Of a stretch of DNA of 64,000 nucleotides, positions 57,341-64,000 are shown in pieces. The DNA is taken from the NCBI RefSeq assembly GCF_030269925.1, contig NC_085128.1:15130501-15194500 (forward strand). The letters run 5' to 3'. How positions within the stretch are numbered: the stretch's first letter is position 1; every line of letters begins with the position of its first letter. A program made the position numbers and the translations under genes. The stretch comes from Bombyx mori (lineage: Eukaryota; Arthropoda; Insecta; Lepidoptera; Bombycidae). The notes beneath the pieces are model-generated. The model had not been told where the DNA came from and did no database searches. It saw only the letters and a program-made list of their open reading frames with translations.

Positions 57341-57954
57341 AGATATATGGATCAAAACACTTAATTAATTAATAAGTATTATTTAATAAGAGCGCACACA
57401 TAACCGAACACTTAGGAAAAAGACAAGAAGGAAATTGAGTAAAGATCGAGATAGCTACATTTTAGAATGACAGGTATCGAATTCGTTTAGGAATTGGTTT
57501 GATATCTCACAAGCTCTGAAATGAAAACATCTTTCGTTAATAATTAAAACCTACGTGCTCTGGATTTTAAATTTAATTTCTCTATCAAGCTTGTATATTG
57601 AATATCTATTAAAAAGAATTTAAAAAAATGCAATATCGAAGCTTAAGAACATCGGAATGTCAAGCTTTTCAAATGTCACACATAAGCGATTTGTGTAATC
57701 TCGTGGTCCTAGTCCATTCCTTCACGCGTGCGTATCTTAAACTCGAATTGTGCGAGGAATATAGAGCGTATGCAAAAGCTTGCAAAACGAAAAACAAAAG
57801 CGGCACGCCCATAAAAGTTGCAGATGCGCAAACTACTGTTATAAAATTGGAATTTGCTATTAGACCGACTAGTTCTTTGCGGTGGTAAAGTATCAAAAAG
57901 AAGAAACTAACATTTTTTTTCTGCCAAATTTTATACATTTCAATTGAGTTTACC
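57341..57954. other. No certain gene; one unexplained open frame
   Basis: 57628-57888 (plus, 86 codons, MQYRSLRTSECQAFQMSHIS at its start) overlaps a 127-codon minus frame. Neither shows a recognisable domain. I do not call either a gene. Confidence 0.35.
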
Positions 57955-58090
57955 ACAGACGGATGAACGAGCTTAAAGGCTACCCGCTGATAAGTTGCCA
58001 GTGGAGCCCATAGATATCGCAATATAAAAATCGCCATGCAACCTTCAGACATGAGTCTTAATTATACAATAGCAATAGCTGTCGCAGAAT
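57955..58090 (-). mobile_element. Old Bm1 3' fragment
   Basis: ACGGATGAACGAGCTTAAAG, CCAGTGGAGCCCATAGATAT and CAACCTTCAGACATGAGTCT keep Bm1 order on the minus strand. Confidence 0.55.
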
Positions 58091-58699
58091 TTAATCCAGA
58101 ATGCATCAATGTTCCCCTGTGGCAGGTAACCTATCTGGCGCGGGCTTGCTTTACACCCACACCAGTATCTATGCATTTTGATTATGATTTTTATTACATG
58201 GAATTTATGCCATCAAACATTCACGAGCTAATAAAGGCTCCGAGTAACTACTTAAGACAGAGCTAGCGTGATCGTCTACCAATCCAATGTAATGAAATAA
58301 AAACCCGTAACACCTGTCCAGTAACAGAGAACTGTCCAGCTATAATCCATTAGTGATTACTTACCACAATCACAGCATTCCATGTTATGTCGGTATGTGC
58401 GCGAGTCTGTGTCGCGAGCCTCTAGAATCGTGAATGCACAACGGGATTTTAACCGAGATGGATTCTCAATAACCGTTCATAGTTGTGTGATGTCATATTC
58501 GATTCCACCGGAGGTTAGATAGATGAAGGTTTACTATTCTCAAACGTGACACGGGCCAGGTTGAAGACTGGACAAGTGACTCACGATTTTTCAGTCTTTA
58601 AATGTCGTAGGATTTCAGAAATCGGGCCCTTTTGATATGAATATGTTTGGGTTTTTGGTAGCTTGGTCATCTACTAGTAAAAAATAGTTCTTATACATA

Positions 58700-58965
58700 A
58701 CTACACGTAATTTCGGTTCCTTCCGATCCGCTATCGGTACTTTTAAGTGCTTCAAGTACCAATCACCGTTCTCGTCGAAGCCGCCGCTTGCGACGAAAGG
58801 CTCGGCGAGCAAATTAACCCTCAGACACAGCAAACTGAGTTCCTTGCCGGATCTTCTCAGTGGGTCGCGTTTCCGATCTGGTAGTAGATTCTGCGAAGCA
58901 CCGCTCTTGCCCCTACCTACCTACTCGCTCAATGAAGCTGGCATAAAACCTTGAGGTTACCAGCA
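58700..58965 (+). mobile_element. Family B module, internally rearranged
   Basis: Has the upstream part (TACCAATCACCGTTCTCGTC, CTTGCGACGAAAGGCTCGGC) and the core up to CACCGCTCTTGCCC. It then jumps to CTACCTACCTACTCGCTC and a decayed end. The GAGCCCCGTGAGCTCACC part is deleted. A Bm1 follows at once. Confidence 0.7.
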
Positions 58966-58969
58966 TATA

Positions 58970-59405
58970 TTTTTTTTATTGCTTAGATGTGTGGACGAGC
59001 TCACAGCCCACCTGGTGTTAAGTGGTTACTGGAGCCCATAGACATCTACAACGTACATGCGCCACACACCTTGAGATATAGTTCTAAGGTCTCAGTATAG
59101 TTACAACGGCTGCCCCACCCTTCAAACCGAAACGCATTACTGCTTCACGGCAGAAATAGGCGGGGCGGTGGTACCTACCCGTGCGGACTCACAAGAGGTC
59201 CTACCACCAGTAATTACGCAAATTATAATTTTGCGGGTTTCATTTTTATTGCACGATGTTATTCCTTCACCGTGGAAGTCAATCGTGAACATTTGTTGAG
59301 TACGTATTTCATTAGAAAAATTGGTACCCGCCAGCGAGATTCGAACACCGGTGCATCGCTCGATACGCATGCACCGGACGTCTTATCCTTTAGGCCACGA
59401 CGACC
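58970..59405 (-). mobile_element. Bm1 SINE, full length, reference copy
   Basis: 436 bp from the T run (A tail on the minus strand) to the 5' head. On the minus strand the head has GTGGCCTAAAGGATAAGACG, whose TGGCCTAAAGG (59387-59397) fits the pol III A box exactly. About 50 bases on, TGTTCGAATCT (59338-59348) is a near-match to the B box. This pair shows the tRNA origin of the SINE and its internal promoter. Body and terminus CTAAGCAATA are standard. It encodes no protein and needs a partner LINE to move. Confidence 0.92.
59387..59397 (-). promoter_or_regulatory. Pol III A box of the full-length Bm1
   Basis: TGGCCTAAAGG on the minus strand agrees with TRGYNNANNGG. With the B-box-like TGTTCGAATCT at 59338-59348 it forms a type 2 internal promoter at normal tRNA-like spacing. 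Confidence 0.75.
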
Positions 59406-59891
59406 ATAGGTAGAAGAGAAAAAAAACTACATATCGAAATCAAAATGTCTATAGTCCATGGTGGATCAGCTGACATAACCAGTTCGGTTATAGGCAGACC
59501 GTGCATAACCCTATTAAAAATACAGTAAATCGTGTCTAATTCCTCATTCAGATAGATGCTCAAAACGGTTTCGACTAGTTAAAGGTATATCGCTGATTCA
59601 ATGAAGCGCCAAGTATTTCTCGCACGAAGCAAATTCTCGGTTAATCTCTGGTTTTATGTAACTTGAACACGCGAACTTCGAAGTACTTGCATAATGGAGC
59701 AAGAAATGTACCGGTACGACATGAGCCGAGATATTCCGTTTATTCAATTATTATTTTTTCTTGTGTCTTGTCTGTCAGACAAGAAAGTGGCTTTTTATTG
59801 TATACTAAACCGTTTGAACACATGATGAAAAGCCGTTGATTGTGCGTTCTCTCACCACAGCGGCAATAGGGGGATGCTCGGGATACTCTTA

Positions 59892-60249
59892 CGGCCGTTT
59901 TCAATAACCTATCTATCCCTAGTTTCGGTTACTAAAGATAGACAAATCTATTCTTTTGTCCTTACTTGCGTCTATCTATCGTCGGGAGGACGGATAGCCT
60001 ACAAAAGATAGAACGCTCATACAAATCGTGCTTACTCCCGTTTCAATATAAGTTTTAAGTAATTTGTAGTAGAACGAAACGTATCAGGAGGCTCGGATAG
60101 ATCGGAGGGAAGAAGCTATCTACTGTTGGTTACAGAGAGATAGCACTTATCCGTGACTGTGAAACGCAAACCAAGGATAGATACGCTCTTGCTGATATTC
60201 GGAGATAGTCATCTATCCGTAATCTCAGATAGGTTATTGAAAACGGCCG
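59892..60249. mobile_element. PIF/Harbinger-like MITE
   Basis: A 358-bp element with 23-bp perfect terminal inverted repeats beginning CGGCCGTTTTCAATAACC. It is flanked by TTA on both sides (59889-59891 and 60250-60252). A 3-bp TTA/TAA duplication points to PIF/Harbinger. The interior is full of GATAG/CTATC words in both directions, giving further self-complementarity. No transposase. Confidence 0.83.
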
Positions 60250-60252
60250 TTA

Positions 60253-62290
60253 GGCGGTAACAGTGAAGTTTTCGATCAAGTCTCCGATGTCTCGTCATGG
60301 AATGGGGCCTTTGGCACCTAAAAGATCCGTTGTTATCGAGACTATTGTAATTACTTTTGTGTGCAGTCTGCATCTTATACCAAAGTAAAGAACTGTTATT
60401 TAGTTTACTGTTATAGTCTTTATCATAACCCAAATTGACTAGGATTAACCAGATCCTCAACATGACAATAATGTACCCAATCTACGAACGTACTATTCTT
60501 TGATTGAGAAGCACACTTGATAATATTGAACCTCGGAAAACGTAGCAGTTGTAATACTAAATCATTCATGTTCACCTTAAAGTCTATCAAAACTATTTAT
60601 ATTATTATACAAAATAAATAACAGATAGCTCAATCTCAATAAACAATAGCTCTTCACAGCGATCAGATTTTCGTAATCTTTTGTAATTACATCGGTTGTA
60701 GTCATCTGTTGTAGTATTTTCGCAACGTTAAATACAATACCCTGAATACAAATAAATAAAATTCGAATCTCTTTACTGAAATACAATCTTGATACGGCTC
60801 AGCAATGTTTGAAGATAACGAATGTATTGCCTAATTGAATGTAACCATTCGCGTTGATCGGAATCTAAAATCAACAGATAGAATATGCGATGCGACCCGT
60901 AGGACCTTTTTGTTCTTGTCCCATGTTGCCTAGCCATAAAAATGATTTCTAAATTAGGATTACATTTGATTGTTTTGGGTAGGCGTTGACAGTGCGAAGA
61001 TACAAGTATTTTAAAAAAAAAACCAGTATTACCACAAAATATTCTTTCTAAATTTTTAATCCTTTCCCGCATAGTGCAAACCTCATTCATGAATAATTTA
61101 TTTTTTAAATGACAATTTCCGTGTTTTCGGTCGTGATGTCCCATACACTCCAAAAACTATAGAACATGAATGACTAACTATTTTCCAGTTCCGACCGTGA
61201 AACTTAAAGTTGTAGTCTCAATTGCAGAGCTATCTTCTCAAACCAAAACACAATGAGATGATTGCTTTGCGGTTTCGGTTTGCAGATCCACAAAACCAAA
61301 TCGGAATCGCAAAATTCCTTGAAAGCGACTTACCCTCCATAAATCTAATGTACTAAAAATATGTTATCGGTATACCATTTAAACCTATATTGTTACTCTA
61401 TCTTGGAATTCATAGATAAATTGTTTTAGGTATGTAATTCATCCAACCATTCTGTTGATAAAAGTTATATTTAGCTGTTGTTAGTGTGTTCATCGGAAAT
61501 TATGCGTCTGTAGAATCAAGAGTGTGCCTTGTCGAATGCGAGATTTCTAGGCCGACTACAGAGATAGCATTGCGAATATAACTTGAGGTAAATGTGTGCC
61601 ATGCTTTCGGTTAAACACTTTAATGGCCTTCGTTTATTCCGAAAGCCGTTTGTTTTTTTTTTTTTTTTAATTAAGAATACGAAGTTTTGCAAGTATTTCG
61701 TGAATGGGTTTTTATGGTATGATTGGAATTTTAAGAGCTCGATTGAGTTCGTTCGTCGTTGCGTTCATGCATATATTTTTTTGCTTAGCGTACCTCAACC
61801 TGCAATTTTTAGAATCAGTTCAATACTTTTTATACTTTTTATATGATAATTAGTGAAGATAGAGAAAAACACAACACTAGTATTTTACAATGGCAAACGT
61901 ATTGAATCATCGTAGCCTGAATTTTGCGATCTTCAGACGCTTATTTTAGAGTTGTTTTGTCAAATTACAAACAAAAAAACGAAACTACATTTTCTATATC
62001 TACTGAACACTATAATTATTCAATAAAAATTACCTTCAGTCTTAATTCATCCGTGGAATGTACGAAGATGGCAATAAAACAACAAGCGAGGTGCATAAAA
62101 ACTGCATCCACTTCGGCGCCGTGTAGGTACTGTGCCGCTTATTTTTAGTACGTCTAGAAATAGCGCGATGCGTGTCTCTCCCGACCGTGCTGAATCGACA
62201 CCTTTATAGTCACGAACGGAAGGGTTATTTAATAGGGAAAAAGACTGATTTATTTCTTAGATATATTAGTAGTATACGGTTGAGTATTAC
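60253..62290. other. Long stretch without a recognised gene
   Basis: AT-rich unique DNA. The 126-codon minus frame at 60773-61153 has no motif I recognise. A T run lies at 61650-61668. Confidence 0.42.
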
Positions 62291-62405
62291 TTAAAAAATA
62301 TTTTGCCCTTGTAGGCAGACGAGCATACGGCTCACCTGATGGTGCGGGGTTATTGTCGCCCATGGACGTCAGCAATGCCAGGGACAGCCAAACCGATGCC
62401 TATAG
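62291..62405 (-). mobile_element. Family C LINE tail
   Basis: Plus strand TTGCCCTTGTAGGCAGACGA, GCATACGGCTCACCTGATGG, CCCATGGACGTCAGCAATGC and CAGGGACAGCCAAACCGATG. The family C tail inverted and mutated. Confidence 0.75.
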
Positions 62406-62649
62406 TCAATTACTACTCTTCAAAAGCCTCGTTTAAAGAAGAACATTTTGAATACTATGTCCACTGTTCTATGATGGTGATGATTGAATTATCAAGTTGT
62501 TTTTTTTTTTTTTTGCGCAAACGAGAAGGGTACTAATAATTAAGGTTTTAGAAAAATAGCTTGAAAGAAAACTATAGGAATATATTCAGCTCACAAAAAA
62601 AAACTGTTCATATTTAAAAGAAGCAATTGGGTATTCGACTTATAAATTA

Positions 62650-62864
62650 CTAGCGACCCGCCCTCGCTTCGCTTCGGAAACATTAAAACACACATGAAAC
62701 CAAAAAAATAAAATAAAAAAATATGAAAAAAAGTAGCTTATGTTCATCAGGGACAATGTCGGCTTCTAATGGAAAAAGAATTTTTCAAATCGGTCCAGTA
62801 GTTTCGGAGCCTATTCGAAACAAACAAACAAACAAATCTTTCCTCTTTATAATATTAGTATAGA
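62650..62864 (-). mobile_element. Short Helitron, near-identical to 12993
   Basis: Plus strand CTAGCGACCCGCCCTCGCTT to TTTATAATATTAGTATAGA. It differs from 12993-13206 mainly in its A-rich middle and a handful of substitutions. The right flank is A rather than T. Confidence 0.8.
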
Positions 62865-63199
62865 AATAGCTTTTAAGATTACATATAACCAGACCAAATA
62901 AGAATGGCACGATTCATTTGTTTCTATCGTAATTCCATGTTTTACTTGAACGATATCTTCTCGGAAATCGTTCAACCAACCGAATGTTCAGTGGCATGTA
63001 ATTTATTCCGGTTACACATTCGTAGGGGCAAAGAAAAACGTGCTTCTGTCGAATTTTACGGAACGAGACGGGACATCTTATCGTACATCAAGAGATGACA
63101 TCCGTTAGATGCGTCGAACCTTGGGAACGAACGACTGATGTATTCACACGAAATTAAAAGATATAGAAGTGTAGTGGAGGTGTACAACAATCTTCTTCT
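62865..63199. other. No gene seen
   Basis: A 64-codon frame (62904-63098) has no recognisable motif. Otherwise unique sequence. Confidence 0.38.
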
Positions 63200-63372
63200 T
63201 CAACCCGTGTCCACCCAATGCTGGGTGTAGGTCTCTTCAAATGCACTCCATTCTTTTCGGTCTCTTACAGTTTGCATCCAGTTCCTATCAGCTGTTTAGA
63301 CCAAGTTGTCAGTCCATCAATTTGGTTATCTACCCATGTTACGACCTCCAGTACAAGAATATTTCTAGCCAA
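63200..63372 (-). pseudogene. End of an RTE/CR1-like LINE ORF2, frameshifted
   Basis: The minus strand reads WVDNQIDGLTTWSKQLIGT in one frame and then, shifted, NWMQTVRDRKEWSAFEETYT and QHWVDTG before the TGA at 63200-63202. The W-M-x-x-x-x-DR-x-x-W-x-x-x-EE-x-Y-x-Q-x-W pattern is the usual last stretch of such ORFs in insects. The shift falls at GGAACTGG (about 63281-63288). An inactive fragment of a second RTE-like lineage, distinct from 1496. Confidence 0.72.
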
Positions 63373-63426
63373 GTAAGTTTGGACAAAAAAATATATATAC
63401 CGCAGATAGATACGACAGATACTTCC

Positions 63427-63621
63427 AGCCCGCTGAGTTTCTTGCCGGATCTTCTCAGTGGGTCGCGTTTCCGATTCGGTGGTAGATTCTGCGAAGTACT
63501 GCTCTTGCTAGGGCCAGTGTTAGTAACACCTCCTGGTTTGAGCCCCGAGAGCTCACCTACACGCTAGGGGGGCTACGCTGATTTAGTCTCTCAAGGCTAT
63601 CAGCTTAGGTAGGGAAAAAAA
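63427..63621 (+). mobile_element. Family B module, short copy
   Basis: CCCGCTGAGTTTCTTGCCGG, GATTCGGTGGTAGATTCTGC, GAGCCCCGAGAGCTCACC and AGCTTAGGTAGGGAAAAAAA. Its 3' stem-loop reads TAGTCTCTCAAGGCTAT, weakened by one change. The frame 63241-63567 spans it by chance. Confidence 0.78.
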
Positions 63622-64000
63622 GATGCTTCCTTCTTCACATTCAAACGACGAAGAATAATAACTTCGATTATTCACTGGTACATAACGTGGCTTCAATGTT
63701 TACTCCATGAAGCCATATTGGTTTATTACAAAGGGAGTAAGTAGTAGGACATTTATTATTCCCATGCTGCTACGCTAAAGTACTAAAAACTTAGAATCCG
63801 GTTTCGCAAAACAAAACCGATGATCCCATAAATTTAAGTGAAATATGGGAAATATCCAGGCGTGCAATGTCTGGAGACCGTTCTTCCGTATAAGGTATAG
63901 ACATGTTTGCGACTAGCACCGCGCATAAGGATCTTCAACTTCAGAACCAAATTACCGCATTCCCTTTTACGTGCGGCCATGTCTTTACGCCCGTAATCTT
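63622..64000. other. No gene seen
   Basis: Unique-looking sequence to the window edge. Nothing recognised. Confidence 0.38.

Noticed and set aside
57669..58052. 127-codon minus frame overlapping an 86-codon plus frame
   Set aside because: Mutually antisense frames with no motif; part lies in an old Bm1 fragment.
59338..59405. Stand-alone tRNA gene
   Set aside because: The A and B boxes belong to the head of a full-length Bm1; the body follows directly and the acceptor stem is not formed.
60773..61153. 126-codon minus frame
   Set aside because: No motif, and no splice or promoter signals that I can defend.

Overview
The window is AT-rich, repeat-dense insect DNA, almost certainly from the silkworm Bombyx mori or a very close relative. 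The main evidence is about twenty copies of one SINE. Its fullest copies (about 430 bp) carry a tRNA-like head with A and B boxes and end in CTAAGCAATA plus oligo-A. I recognise it as silkworm Bm1. Lepidopteran-style non-autonomous Helitrons and 3' stubs of several non-LTR retrotransposons agree with this. These names are from memory, not a database search.

I found no complete host protein-coding gene. The open frames are short, and those I can explain are antisense reads of SINEs or decayed retrotransposon ends. The window is best read as intergenic or large-intron DNA. The one host-exon candidate is a 33-base segment at 51321-51353, with a strong polypyrimidine-CAG acceptor and a GTAAGTTT donor. 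Its acceptor, read directly into GTAAGT, also fits a recursive splice site.

Layout. 1-5 kb: an RTE-type reverse-transcriptase end, then a family-B LINE/SINE 3' module and two inverted family-C tails. 5.8-11 kb: two hAT-type MITEs with perfect 8-bp target duplications, a Helitron, and a Bm1 with 68 terminal A. 11-18.5 kb: Helitrons, Bm1 copies, and a TIR element with a Bm1 nested inside. 18.7-23.5 kb: family-C retrotransposon ends facing each other across a nine-unit, 131-bp minisatellite with a three-unit higher-order period. 24-37 kb: mostly unique AT-rich DNA with scattered Bm1 copies and a 300-bp MITE with about 55-bp inverted repeats. 37-50 kb: Helitrons, a jockey-like ORF2 end, and two copies of an element that shares the RTE 3' tail. 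50-59.4 kb: the microexon candidate with a family-B insertion 15 bp downstream of it, more Helitrons, and two Bm1 copies with heads. 59.9-64 kb: a Harbinger-like MITE, another LINE end, a Helitron and a last family-B copy.

Nothing here works together as a pathway. The coherent story is one of parasitic elements: autonomous non-LTR elements seen only as 5'-truncated ends, SINEs and MITEs using other elements' machinery, and nesting that gives relative ages. Family names A to E are labels for this report: A is Bm1, B is the CCCACTGAGTTTCTCGCC module, C is the GGCAGCGGCTTGGCTC tail, D is an RTE-tail element, and E is an unknown dispersed repeat.
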